Shown piece by piece: positions 18,398-27,410 of a stretch of DNA of 64,000 bases. The notes beneath the pieces were generated by a model that saw only the letters and a list, made by a program, of their open reading frames with translations, did no database searches and was not told where the DNA came from. Origin of the DNA: Rickettsiella endosymbiont of Dermanyssus gallinae (GTDB lineage Bacteria > Pseudomonadota > Gammaproteobacteria > Diplorickettsiales > Diplorickettsiaceae); the NCBI RefSeq assembly GCF_019285595.1, contig NZ_CP079094.1, positions 248,001-312,000 of the forward strand. Direction: 5' to 3'. Position 1 is the first letter of the stretch, and every line of letters starts with the position of its first letter. Made by a program: the position numbers and the translations under genes.

Positions 18398-20395
18398 TCG
18401 GGCTGATATTTTTTCAGTGGGAGTCGAGTCAGTCATTGTTTTATCCTTATCTCTATCTGAACTTGATGGGTAAAGTAAACTTAGGATTGGAGCTCTAGGC
18501 GATTCCCACCGAGCTATGCGAGGATTTCTTGGAGCAGGATTACTTTCTTTATCTATGCCAGTCATTGCTGTTCCTACAGGCTGTTCGCACGGCTCATCGG
18601 ATGATTTAATGGTGGGTGTACTGGGATGTTGTTCATTATTTTTCGCTTCTTGTGGCGCGGGTGTACTTGAGATAGTTTGTGGCAAAACACACCCATTCGT
18701 TGCGACAGAAGAAAGCTTATTTGCATTGATTTGTTGAGAATAATATAAGTGTTCCAAAACATTCTCTGCTTGTTTTTCTTTGCTATGAGCCTTGTAAGCA
18801 TAGTGAGACCATAGGGCAGCAAGCGTAGCAAAAACAACGACACAGGTAATGAAAATAGGTGCGCTTAATGTAAGGGACGTCAAAGCGGCTATACTGCCCC
18901 ATATCACAAGGCGAAAAACTAAGCTGCCTGTGCCTATATGTTTGATAGCTTCCCATGCTCGGTTTAACCCCCTTTTAATGCGTGTCCAATAGGGTTCTTC
19001 TAGACTAAACCGACGCAAGAAACGCTCATAGGTTTGTAATGATAAATCAGCTACTTTACTATTTGTTTCTTCAAGATGTTTAATTTTAGTCGATAAATCT
19101 TCATATTTTTTCTCATGGTTTTTAACGGCGTGGATGGCGCAATAGATTCCATAGCCTATGCCGGCTAACAGCGTAGCGCCGGCTATGGCCATGAAAATTG
19201 TCCCAAATATTGCTGGTGCAGCAGGGCCTGTTACTGACGTGCCTATGATGAGCCCGGCTATTAACTTAAACAGATCGCCAAATAACCAGGTTGCAAAAAA
19301 TGGATAAAAACAGCCACCTACAAATCCTTGCAATGCCGCGTGAACCTTGGAAAAACGGGGTTTGTTTAAGGTTTTTTGTAAATCGCTGTGTAACTGTGAA
19401 CTCTTAAAGTCTACTAAGGGGAGGGCATTATGGTTTATAAAGGCCTGGCGTTTGCTGCATTCAATGATTCGTCTTTCGAATAGCGTTTTTTGCTGATTTT
19501 TTGCATTGATACTAGCCGTGTTTTGAGTATGTTCGCCCATACTGTATCCGAGTTGCCAGGCGAGACAAGCCATTGCAATCATAAGTGGAGGTAAGGCGAT
19601 GCCTGCCACAATCCCTACGGGAAATAAATAAAAACCAAAGCCTACTAACCAATAAATAAAACTGGCAGAGCCTACGGCCGCCATAATTTTTTTACCCAAA
19701 CTAGGGTTTGGGTTAATTGTAATTTCATTTAAACTATTTTCATGGGCAGAAAATAGTTTTTCCGCATAGTTTTTTGTAAGCCCGATGGAATAGCTGTTCG
19801 ACTTACACCCAAACCTTGCCCCGTCCAACGCATTTTCTTTGTTTAAAATGATAACAACTTTATCAATTATTGCTTGAAAAAGTGTAGCTAGCGTTTCTTT
19901 CTCATTTTTTCCTTTTAAAAAACTTTGTAAATATTTAAGTTCTTCTTTTTTTCTACCCCAGCAAAAAAATTGGCGTTTATAACGTACAAATTTAGAAATA
20001 TCCGGTGAATAAAAATGGGCAGCAGCCGCTAAAAGTTTATAGTCATATTCACTTTCACCCATTAAAGTGAATAATGCATCCTTTTTTTTAGATTGTAGTA
20101 AACGACTAAAATAAAAGAAGTGACTTGTTTTTTCGCGATCTCTGAGGTCTCGATAAGCAGCGACATAAACGCCGATTGCGGCGCCGACAATTGCGCCACT
20201 GGCTATCAATCCGTCCCATGCTGCTGCATAACGGCTTGCGTTGATAGTGTCATATAAATAGAGTGGGTCATTAGAGCCTGCAGCGCTACCGGCTATTACG
20301 TTTACATTGTGCAAGGGAGTTGCTTGGATTGAGTCAACAGCACTGATGGCTTCTGCGCGTGATTTTTGGTAAATATTTGTCGTAGAATTAAACAT
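18392..20395 (-). CDS. large membrane protein of unknown function
   Basis: Not recognised. The 667-residue product has glycine/alanine-rich hydrophobic segments near 62-82, 235-285, 360-415 and 490-535. Charged, partly helical stretches separate them (about 85-230, 290-345 and 415-480). The last 100 residues are polar, proline- and serine-rich and look disordered. No enzyme motif is visible. It is a single gene, convergent with hemC (6-bp overlap) and separated from nth by 263 bp. The architecture would fit a host-membrane-directed secreted protein in an intracellular bacterium, but no secretion signal can be demonstrated. Confidence 0.75.
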   Translation of the reverse strand: MFNSTTNIYQKSRAEAISAVDSIQATPLHNVNVIAGSAAGSNDPLYLYDTINASRYAAAWDGLIASGAIVGAAIGVYVAAYRDLRDREKTSHFFYFSRLLQSKKKDALFTLMGESEYDYKLLAAAAHFYSPDISKFVRYKRQFFCWGRKKEELKYLQSFLKGKNEKETLATLFQAIIDKVVIILNKENALDGARFGCKSNSYSIGLTKNYAEKLFSAHENSLNEITINPNPSLGKKIMAAVGSASFIYWLVGFGFYLFPVGIVAGIALPPLMIAMACLAWQLGYSMGEHTQNTASINAKNQQKTLFERRIIECSKRQAFINHNALPLVDFKSSQLHSDLQKTLNKPRFSKVHAALQGFVGGCFYPFFATWLFGDLFKLIAGLIIGTSVTGPAAPAIFGTIFMAIAGATLLAGIGYGIYCAIHAVKNHEKKYEDLSTKIKHLEETNSKVADLSLQTYERFLRRFSLEEPYWTRIKRGLNRAWEAIKHIGTGSLVFRLVIWGSIAALTSLTLSAPIFITCVVVFATLAALWSHYAYKAHSKEKQAENVLEHLYYSQQINANKLSSVATNGCVLPQTISSTPAPQEAKNNEQHPSTPTIKSSDEPCEQPVGTAMTGIDKESNPAPRNPRIARWESPRAPILSLLYPSSSDRDKDKTMTDSTPTEKISARL

Positions 20396-20658
20396 AAAAA
20401 CCTTTGGTTTAAAGCTGGTTTTTTAGCGCTTATCCTAAGACCGGTTGATTTTAAAGAGCTATATAAAATCTTATCCTACGTATTAAGTATAAATAAATTA
20501 TATTAAGGAAGTCTTAAAGAAACAGAGGGTGCAAAATGCAACAATTGGAAGAGCGCGTGCTAGTAGGAACCGGTTGATAGATGGAACAGAAAGCGAAAAA
20601 TTTTCAGCTTTTAGCACTCTGGTCTAATTTTTATAAAAATAACTTAATGAAAGCCCAA

Positions 20659-21300
20659 CTATTTCGCGCTTTCAAAACGTGCCGGGTATTCGCAGAGATC
20701 TTGAATGATACATTCTGGGCATTTTGGTTTTCGCGCTAGACAAGTGTAACGCCCATGTAAAACTAACCAGTGGTGTGCATTTTTCAAATAAGGCTTGGGT
20801 ATAGTTTTAAGTAGTGTTTTTTCAACAGCGAGTGGTGTTTTTCCTTTGGCAAGACCTGTTCTATTACATACACGAAAAATATGTGTATCAACGGCAACCG
20901 TGGGTTGATCAAATACAGTATTGAGAACGACGTTGGCTGTTTTCCGTCCTACGCCAGGAAGCTTTTCTAAAAGCTCGCGCTTTTCTGGCACTTTTCCTTG
21001 ATATTGTTTGAGTAAAATTTCACAAGTGCTAATAATATTTTTTGCTTTCGTATTATATAGTCCAATTGATTTTATATGTTTTTTTAAATCATCTAAGCCA
21101 AGCGCGGCGATGGCTTCAGGCGTGCTAGCGACAGCAAATAAGGTTTTAGTCGCGCGGTTAACTGATTTATCAGTGGCTTGCGCCGAGAGAATAACCGCGA
21201 TTAATAACTCAAAAGGAGAGTGGTAAACTAATTCTGTTTGTGGGTGAGGGTTTTGCTTATTAAAGCGTTGAAAAATAGCAAGACGCTTTTTTGCGTTCAT
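20659..21300 (-). CDS. nth: endonuclease III
   Basis: Bifunctional DNA glycosylase/AP lyase that removes oxidised pyrimidines in base-excision repair. The ATG at 21300 ([13 protein letters not shown]) is the usual family start; the open frame extends 15 codons upstream without likeness. The helix-hairpin-helix [12 protein letters not shown] carries catalytic Lys120, VDTHIFRV carries Asp138, and the [4Fe-4S] ligands are Cys187, Cys194, Cys197 and Cys203. Length is 213 residues, as in E. coli. The start lies 1 bp after the stop of the upstream repressor gene, so the two are probably an operon. Confidence 0.95.
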   Translation of the reverse strand: MNAKKRLAIFQRFNKQNPHPQTELVYHSPFELLIAVILSAQATDKSVNRATKTLFAVASTPEAIAALGLDDLKKHIKSIGLYNTKAKNIISTCEILLKQYQGKVPEKRELLEKLPGVGRKTANVVLNTVFDQPTVAVDTHIFRVCNRTGLAKGKTPLAVEKTLLKTIPKPYLKNAHHWLVLHGRYTCLARKPKCPECIIQDLCEYPARFESAK

Positions 21301-21301
21301 G

Positions 21302-21961
21302 CTATTTTCTTTTTTTAAAATCCATTCTAGATTGGACCATAACACCTAAAAATTTATGTGGTTTGCTTAATAACAAGGTTTTGAAGTCAGGGTTTAGCGG
21401 TTTAAGAATAGTGTGTTCACCATCAATTAAAATTTGCTTAAAATTCGGTAAATCATGACCATCAACGTGAATGATACTAAAATCTAAATTGTTAGGCCTT
21501 AAGTCAGGGTCAATGAGCAGAACGGTTCCTTCTGGGAAGCGTGGTTCCATGGTCGTGTCTCTAACCGCAACCGCATAGGCATGTTGGCTCAGCTCAATAT
21601 CCGTAGAGACGGTGGGTAAAGGCCCTGTTTTTTTATTTAGATTAGGCCAAGCGAGTATTTGCTCCCAGTCTAAAAGAGGGATTTGGCGCCAGCCTTGGGC
21701 GTCAGGGTTAAAAGTGCCAGGGATACGATCCGTAGATAGGGGCTCATCACCAATTAGCTGGCTGATGGAGATAGCAAAGAAATTTGCAATAGGGCTTAGC
21801 GTTGCGACTTTAGGATTATCTGTTTCTCCCGAGCATATTCGGTGTACTACAGGTTGGCCTATGCCGGTTCGGCGGGCCAATTCGGATTCGTTTATCCCTA
21901 ATTCAGCCATTAATCCTTTGAGGATGGTGCTCATACTGCGGTTTTTCATATGATTATTCAC
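21302..21961 (-). CDS. CI/LexA-like repressor with S24-type C-terminal domain
   Basis: Transcriptional regulator of 219 residues. An N-terminal helix-turn-helix of the XRE type (about 20-75, with [20 protein letters not shown]) is followed by a linker and a LexA/UmuD-like S24 domain (about 115-210). In LexA, UmuD and lambda CI the self-cleavage serine directly precedes a methionine; here the matching site reads [12 protein letters not shown], with threonine. The probable general-base lysine is kept in NFKQIL. Autocleavage may therefore be weak or lost. The first GTG is at 21961; an ATG at 21949 is an equally likely start. It may bind the inverted repeats just upstream. Confidence 0.85.
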   Translation of the reverse strand: MNNHMKNRSMSTILKGLMAELGINESELARRTGIGQPVVHRICSGETDNPKVATLSPIANFFAISISQLIGDEPLSTDRIPGTFNPDAQGWRQIPLLDWEQILAWPNLNKKTGPLPTVSTDIELSQHAYAVAVRDTTMEPRFPEGTVLLIDPDLRPNNLDFSIIHVDGHDLPNFKQILIDGEHTILKPLNPDFKTLLLSKPHKFLGVMVQSRMDFKKRK

Positions 21962-21967
21962 TTATTA

Positions 21968-22014
21968 GTTAGCGGTGATTTTATCTGCTAATTCTTATAA
22001 TTTCTAGTGCTAAC
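21968..22014. promoter_or_regulatory. possible operator half-sites for the adjacent repressor
   Basis: GTTAGC at 21968-21973, GCTAA at 21987-21991 and GCTAAC at 22009-22014 form inverted pairs around a TATAAT at 21996-22001. This is the gap between the S24-type repressor and rpsO, where an autoregulatory operator would be expected. Binding is inferred only from symmetry and position. Confidence 0.4.
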
Positions 22015-22161
22015 GACTGGAGAGGTGGTGTAGGGGGTCTATTCTAGCATGAGTGTCCCTAATAATAGAGCCATTTAGTGGCAAATTAATGGTAAATAAG
22101 CCTTGTCAGGGGAGCAGATTATGCATAGAATAGCGGGTCATTTATAAGAGGTAAAGGTTTT

Positions 22162-22419
22162 ATGTTGGCTAAAAGCGAAATAATGGCTAAATATCAGCGT
22201 TGTTCTGGCGATACGGGTTCGCCGGAGGTTCAGGTGGCTTTACTATCGGGGGCTATTGAACAACTTAACGGCCATTTCCAAGCACATAAAAAAGATAACC
22301 ATTCTAGACAGGGCCTATTAAAGAAAGTGGCTTTACGTCGAAAATTGTTAAAGTACTTAAAGAAAGTCGATCTACAACGTTATATGAGCTTGATTAAACA
22401 GCTCGGTTTGCGTGGCTAA
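22162..22419 (+). CDS. rpsO: 30S ribosomal protein S15
   Basis: Primary-binding ribosomal protein that contacts the 16S rRNA three-way junction. The 85-residue product keeps [37 protein letters not shown] and the C-terminal [12 protein letters not shown]. It is four residues shorter than E. coli S15 at the N terminus. An AGAGG ribosome-binding site precedes ATG. It is followed by pnp, the usual gammaproteobacterial order, with a hairpin between them. Confidence 0.97.
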   Translation: MLAKSEIMAKYQRCSGDTGSPEVQVALLSGAIEQLNGHFQAHKKDNHSRQGLLKKVALRRKLLKYLKKVDLQRYMSLIKQLGLRG

Positions 22420-22470
22420 GCATTGAGCCACTATTCTTCGATTAATATTCAGTTGAAGACGTTTTATTCT

Positions 22471-22496
22471 AAATGGGCGGGATTTTTCGCCCATTT
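22471..22496 (+). terminator. rpsO terminator or pnp leader hairpin
   Basis: Arms AAATGGGCG (22471-22479) and CGCCCATTT (22488-22496) pair perfectly and are followed by a T-rich run. In E. coli the rpsO-pnp gap holds a terminator and an RNase III site used in pnp autoregulation; this hairpin is in the same place. Confidence 0.75.
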
Positions 22497-22517
22497 GTTA
22501 TTTTTGAGGGAATGTAA

Positions 22518-24659
22518 GTGTTAAATCCTATAAAGAAAGAATTCCAATTTGGCGCTCATATGATGAGTATAGAAACGGGTGCGATTGCTCGTCAGGCGAC
22601 ATCGTCCGTTTTAGTGACATTAGAAGGTACAACGGTATTAGTTGCAGTGGTGGGTCGTAAGCAGGCAGGCGAAACAACCGATTTTTTCCCATTGACAGTG
22701 CATTACCAGGAAAGAAGTTATGCCGCTGGCCGTGTTCCAGGAGGCTATTTTAAGCGGGAAGGACGTCCAAGCGAGAAAGAGATTTTAACCTCTAGGCTGA
22801 TTGATAGGCCAATACGACCTTTATTCCCTGAAGGATTTCACAACGAAGTCCAAGTCGTTGCGACGGTTTTATCCTCTAACCCTGATATTAATGCAGATAT
22901 CCCTGCGATGATTGGTGCTTCAGCGGCACTAGCGCTTTCAGGCCTACCTTTTAAAGGTCCTATTGGTGCGGCGAGAGTGGGTTATTCTCAGGGCGAATAC
23001 TTGCTAAACCCTACATTTAAACAGCTCGAAACATCCGATTTAGACTTAGTTGTAGCGGGAACAGAAAATGCTGTATTGATGGTAGAGTCACAAGCAGCTG
23101 AACTTTCTGAAGAAATTATGTTAGGCGCTGTGATCTTTGGGCAGGAACAGATGCAAGTCGCTATTCAAGCGATTAAAGCGCTTGTACAAGAAGCGGGTAA
23201 AACCGCATGGGATTGGCAGCCTAGCGCTCGTTTGGATGCTGCATTAGAACAGACGATGACACAAGCATTTGAGGCTTCCATCATTAAGGCGTATCAAATC
23301 CCAGAAAAGCTTGATCGTAAAGCTAAGTTGGATGAACTACGTGATGCCATGACAAAGCAATGGCTAGATGAAGAAAAAGGGATTACCGCTAAAGCGATTC
23401 AAGGATTATTTTCATCATTAGAAGAAAAAATAGTTCGTCATCGTATTTTGGATGGTAAAGCGCGTATTGATGGTAGAGACCAAAAAACAGTACGTCCGAT
23501 CACTGTTCAACCCGGCTTATTACCGCGTACCCATGGTTCTGTATTGTTTACACGTGGAGAAACACAAGCCATTGTTGTTGCAACCTTAGGTACGGATAGA
23601 GATGCACAAATCGTAGAAGCTTTGGATGGCGAAGCGCGTGAAACCTTCATGCTGCATTATAATTTCCCTCCTTATAGCGTAGGCGAAACAGGACAAGTCG
23701 GCAGTCCTAAACGACGTGAAATTGGACATGGTAACCTGGCAAAACGCGCTTTACGTGCCGTATTGCCTAGCGAAACTGATTTTCCTTATGTATTACGTGT
23801 TGTTTCTGAAATTACAGAATCGAATGGTTCTAGCTCTATGGCAACGGTTTGTGGTGCTAGTATTGCATTAATGGATGCGGCTGTTCCTCTCAAAAAGCAT
23901 GTTGCGGGTATCGCAATGGGCTTGATAAAAGAAGAAGATCGTTTTGCCGTTTTAACAGATATTTTAGGTGATGAAGATCACTTAGGCGACATGGACTTTA
24001 AAGTAGCAGGAACCGCTGATGGTGTTACCGCTTTACAGATGGATATTAAAATCGATGGTATTACTAAAGAAATTTTAGAAATAGCACTGGGACAAGCTAA
24101 AGAAGGACGTTTACATATATTGGGTATTATGGAAAAAGCTTTACCTGGCGCTCGAGTTGAAGTTTCTCCCTATGCGCCACGTATCACCACATTAAAGATA
24201 AACCCGGATAAAATCCGTGATTTAATTGGTAAGGGTGGTGCGACCATTCGTTCTATTACTGAAGAAACCGGGACCTTAATCGACATTAGTGATGACGGTG
24301 TTGTTCGGATTTCTACTTCTGACTTAGAAGCTTGCCAAAATGCGATAGAACGCATTAAAAAGGTAACGGCAGAAGTTGAAGTAGGTGCTATTTATGAAGG
24401 TGCTGTTGTCAAGCTTACAGACTTTGGTGCGTTTGTTAATGTATTACCAGGTCGTGATGGTCTGGTGCACATCTCTCAAATTTCTAATGAGCGCGTTGAG
24501 AACGTGAGTGATGTATTAACTGAAGGCCAAATCGTTAAAGTGAAGGTTCTTGAGATCGATCGACAAGGACGTATTCGTTTGTCTATGAAGGATATAGAGG
24601 CTGAAAAAGCGACAGAAAAAATGACAGTAAACGAGACGGAAAACGAAATACAATCGTGA
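22518..24659 (+). CDS. pnp: polyribonucleotide nucleotidyltransferase (PNPase)
   Basis: Phosphorolytic 3'-5' exoribonuclease of the RNA degradosome. It starts with GTG after a GAGGGAA ribosome-binding site. The 713 residues cover two RNase PH cores (first about 10-230; second about 310-540, with [16 protein letters not shown]), a KH domain (about 550-615, [15 protein letters not shown]) and an S1 domain (about 618-690, [18 protein letters not shown]). All match the family order and size. The final TGA overlaps the GTG start of the rhodanese gene by 4 bp. Confidence 0.97.
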   Translation: MLNPIKKEFQFGAHMMSIETGAIARQATSSVLVTLEGTTVLVAVVGRKQAGETTDFFPLTVHYQERSYAAGRVPGGYFKREGRPSEKEILTSRLIDRPIRPLFPEGFHNEVQVVATVLSSNPDINADIPAMIGASAALALSGLPFKGPIGAARVGYSQGEYLLNPTFKQLETSDLDLVVAGTENAVLMVESQAAELSEEIMLGAVIFGQEQMQVAIQAIKALVQEAGKTAWDWQPSARLDAALEQTMTQAFEASIIKAYQIPEKLDRKAKLDELRDAMTKQWLDEEKGITAKAIQGLFSSLEEKIVRHRILDGKARIDGRDQKTVRPITVQPGLLPRTHGSVLFTRGETQAIVVATLGTDRDAQIVEALDGEARETFMLHYNFPPYSVGETGQVGSPKRREIGHGNLAKRALRAVLPSETDFPYVLRVVSEITESNGSSSMATVCGASIALMDAAVPLKKHVAGIAMGLIKEEDRFAVLTDILGDEDHLGDMDFKVAGTADGVTALQMDIKIDGITKEILEIALGQAKEGRLHILGIMEKALPGARVEVSPYAPRITTLKINPDKIRDLIGKGGATIRSITEETGTLIDISDDGVVRISTSDLEACQNAIERIKKVTAEVEVGAIYEGAVVKLTDFGAFVNVLPGRDGLVHISQISNERVENVSDVLTEGQIVKVKVLEIDRQGRIRLSMKDIEAEKATEKMTVNETENEIQS

Positions 24660-25027
24660 TAAAGCAGCATACATCAGGGTTTATTGCTTTAGTGGCTGAT
24701 GCAAAATCTAGAATCAAAGAGATAAGCACCAGCGACTTAGCTGATAAGCTAAGCAAAGTGCCTTTTTATTTGATTGATGTGCGAGAGTTAGATGAATATA
24801 AGCAAGGTGCAATACCCAACGCTATTCATCTCAGCAAAGGCACTATTGAGCGTGATATTGAAAGGCTGATTCCTGATGATGCAGCGGATATCGTTGTTTA
24901 TTGTAGTGGTGGTTTTCGTTCTTACTTAGTTGCCGATAACCTTCAGAAAATGGGTTACCAACAGGTGGCTTCTTTAACCGGCGGATTTCGTGCTTGGTTA
25001 GAAGCAGGTTATCCATTAGCAACCTAA
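24656..25027 (+). CDS. rhodanese-domain protein
   Basis: Single-domain rhodanese of 123 residues, a probable sulfur carrier or sulfurtransferase. The active-site loop is [12 protein letters not shown], with the persulfide cysteine intact, and [19 protein letters not shown] matches the N-terminal CH2 region of the fold. The GTG start overlaps the pnp stop (GTGA), so translation is probably coupled to pnp. The substrate is unknown. A tRNA gene follows about 40 bp later. Confidence 0.85.
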   Translation: MIKQHTSGFIALVADAKSRIKEISTSDLADKLSKVPFYLIDVRELDEYKQGAIPNAIHLSKGTIERDIERLIPDDAADIVVYCSGGFRSYLVADNLQKMGYQQVASLTGGFRAWLEAGYPLAT

Positions 25028-25068
25028 GGGAAAGAACCTAGCTAAAAAGCATATTGGTTTGTATTGAA

Positions 25069-25155
25069 GCCGAGGTGGTGGAACTGGTAGACACGCAAGT
25101 TTCAGGTATTTGTGGGGTAAAACCCGTGGAGGTTCGAGTCCTCTTCTCGGCACCA
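25069..25155 (+). tRNA. tRNA-Leu (anticodon CAG)
   Basis: An 87-base cloverleaf with encoded CCA. The acceptor GCCGAGG pairs with the 3' TCTCGGC. The anticodon stem CAAGT/ATTTG closes the loop TTCAGGT, giving anticodon CAG, which reads CUG. A long variable arm (GGGGTAAAACCC) marks a class II tRNA, and the T arm GGTTCGAGTCC is standard. Confidence 0.95.
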
Positions 25156-25273
25156 GTAACGCATCTTCGCGCGGCGCCTTGCCGGAAAGCTAATTACTGT
25201 GCGTATATATAAAAAGCTTGGTATTTTTTAAAAAATCGGTTTAAATAGTCGAAATTATTTCTAGCAAAATTGC

Positions 25274-26362
25274 ATGAGTAGCGTTTCGCCGCCTCTTTAT
25301 GACATTCGTAAAACATTTGAAGAAAACTTCCGCGATCCCCCTTTTTCCTTAATAACTCCACCTTCTCGTTCTTGGCTTCCTAAAGCACAATGGACTCAAT
25401 TTTTAGGGTTCCCATTGGCTTCTTGTATTGGTGCGGCAGCTTGCGCCGTGACAACCGGAAAAGGCATTGCCTTATTAGCGCGTTTGGGATTTGATGTATT
25501 AACCTATAAAACGATTCGACGACGTGCTACGCCTAGCCATCCATTACCCAATATTGTTTATCTTGCTAAAGATGCGGTATTGAGTGAAGTGGATTTAGAT
25601 AAACCACTTTATACGCAAAAAAATCCCCTTTCAGCAGAAAAAATTGCGATTAGTAACTCCTTTGGTAATGGTTGTTTAGAACCTGAAGTTATTATCCAAG
25701 ATATAGCCTTGGCAAAAAATAGCTTATCAGAAGGTCAAGTGTTAATAGTATCGGTTTATGGTGAAGGCGAATCGCTAGAAGCGATTGCCACTGAATTTGC
25801 TGAAACAGCGTCGTTTGCCCAACAAGCCGGTGCAGATATTATCGAGCTTAACCTTTCATGCCCTAATTTATTAAAAGCAGGAGAGCCTATTTATAAAGAT
25901 GCAGAGGCAGTGAATAAGATTATTTCCTGTGTTTTAAGCCGTGTGGGTAATAGTTCTGCGCTACTTGTTAAAATAGGTTTTGTTTCTGACACTTCTGTGC
26001 TGAGTAAAATTTTAGCCGCAATAGCCAAAGCAGGCGCGAGAGGTGTTAGTACGATTAATTCTGTAAGCATGCGCGTGCTGGATCAAACACATCAACCCGC
26101 ATTTGGAAAACGAATTTTTAGTGGTGTTTCTGGTTATCCCATTTATGCACTTGCTTTACAGTTTATTAATAAAATCTCTAGAATCAATCAAGAGCAAAAA
26201 TTAGATTTAGCTATTTTAGGAATGGGGGGTATTACATTGCCAGAACATTTTAATGCGTTTTTCAATGCAGGGGCAGATATCGCACTTTCAGCAACAGGGA
26301 TGATGTGGAATCCTTATCTTGCTTCTCAATATCATCAACAAGAGCAACAATGCAGTCATTAA
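25274..26362 (+). CDS. pyrD: dihydroorotate dehydrogenase-like protein (class 1 type)
   Basis: FMN-dependent TIM-barrel oxidoreductase of 362 residues that should oxidise dihydroorotate to orotate. The sequence IIELNLSCPNLLKAGEP has the cysteine found as catalytic base in class 1 enzymes, and LAILGMGGI with GADIALSATGMMWNP is the C-terminal FMN phosphate site. E. coli uses the unrelated membrane-bound class 2 enzyme. Genomic context (carA overlaps its stop by 13 bp, then carB and pyrB) supports a pyrimidine role. A related dihydropyrimidine-dehydrogenase-like activity is the main alternative. Confidence 0.85.
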   Translation: MSSVSPPLYDIRKTFEENFRDPPFSLITPPSRSWLPKAQWTQFLGFPLASCIGAAACAVTTGKGIALLARLGFDVLTYKTIRRRATPSHPLPNIVYLAKDAVLSEVDLDKPLYTQKNPLSAEKIAISNSFGNGCLEPEVIIQDIALAKNSLSEGQVLIVSVYGEGESLEAIATEFAETASFAQQAGADIIELNLSCPNLLKAGEPIYKDAEAVNKIISCVLSRVGNSSALLVKIGFVSDTSVLSKILAAIAKAGARGVSTINSVSMRVLDQTHQPAFGKRIFSGVSGYPIYALALQFINKISRINQEQKLDLAILGMGGITLPEHFNAFFNAGADIALSATGMMWNPYLASQYHQQEQQCSH

Positions 26363-27402
26363 TACCAACACGATTACTGTTAAAAACCGGCGAAAGTTTT
26401 GCAGGATTTTCACCAGACTCGCAAATGAATAACCAAACAGGCGAAGTCATATTTAATACGGGTATGGTCGGCTATGTAGAATCTTTAACAGATCCTTCAT
26501 ATGCTGGGCAGATACTTTGTTTTACCTATCCATTGATAGGAAATTACGGTGTTTCTGCGCCCGATACTTGGGAGTCTGCAAAGATACAGGTAAAAGGCGT
26601 TGTAATGTCAGAACTTGCGCCTTTTTATTCAAATGATTCAGCACAGCGTTCTCTGCTGGCTTGGTTAGAAGAGCAAAGCATTCCCTATATGACGGGTGTT
26701 GATACACGTGCATTAACACATTGTCTACGGGAAAAGGGCGTAATTCCGGGGATAATTACGCATTCTGTTAAAGATCCTACCGAGTTTATAGAATTTGATA
26801 GCATTGATTGGGTGAAACAAGTCACGATTAGCGAACCCATTTACTATGGAAAAGGCGGTAAAAAGATTATCGTGGTCGATTGTGGTATGAAAGAAAACAT
26901 ACTGCGTTGTTTATTACAGTATCCTATACAAATAAAGCGAGTTCCTTATGACCATGATTATAGCCAAGAGGATTATGATGGGGTATTTATTTCAAATGGT
27001 CCAGGTGATCCCATTTTATGCCAAAAAACCGTGGCTATTTTGAAAAAAGTATTAGCCAAGAAAAAGCCTTGTTTTGGAATCTGTTTAGGCACGCAATTGA
27101 TGGCGTTAGCGGTGGATGCCAAGACTTATAAATTAGTTTTTGGTCACCGTTCGCAAAATCAACCTTGCATGTATTTACCAACACAGCGTTGTTATTTAAC
27201 TTCACAAAATCATGGTTATGCTGTGGATGAGAAAACATTGCCTGCTGATTGGAAGATATTATTTCGTAATCTGAATGATCAGTCCGTGGCTGGTATTGAG
27301 CATACCGAACATCCTTTTTTCTCAGTTCAATTTCATCCAGAAGCTGCACCAGGGCCAATGGATACACAATGGTTATTTGAACGCTTTTATCGCACCCTAT
27401 AA
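26350..27402 (+). CDS. carA: carbamoyl-phosphate synthase small subunit
   Basis: Glutamine amidotransferase subunit that feeds ammonia to CarB. The ATG at 26350 (MQSLIPTRLLLKTGESF) is chosen; the frame is open 15 codons further up, inside pyrD. It gives 350 residues. The N-terminal CPSase domain has GEVIFNTGMVGYVESLTDPSY; the class I glutaminase domain has PCFGICLGTQL (nucleophile about Cys245) and FHPEAAPGP. It overlaps pyrD by 13 bp and lies 8 bp before carB. Confidence 0.95.
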   Translation: MQSLIPTRLLLKTGESFAGFSPDSQMNNQTGEVIFNTGMVGYVESLTDPSYAGQILCFTYPLIGNYGVSAPDTWESAKIQVKGVVMSELAPFYSNDSAQRSLLAWLEEQSIPYMTGVDTRALTHCLREKGVIPGIITHSVKDPTEFIEFDSIDWVKQVTISEPIYYGKGGKKIIVVDCGMKENILRCLLQYPIQIKRVPYDHDYSQEDYDGVFISNGPGDPILCQKTVAILKKVLAKKKPCFGICLGTQLMALAVDAKTYKLVFGHRSQNQPCMYLPTQRCYLTSQNHGYAVDEKTLPADWKILFRNLNDQSVAGIEHTEHPFFSVQFHPEAAPGPMDTQWLFERFYRTL

Positions 27403-27410
27403 AAAAATTT

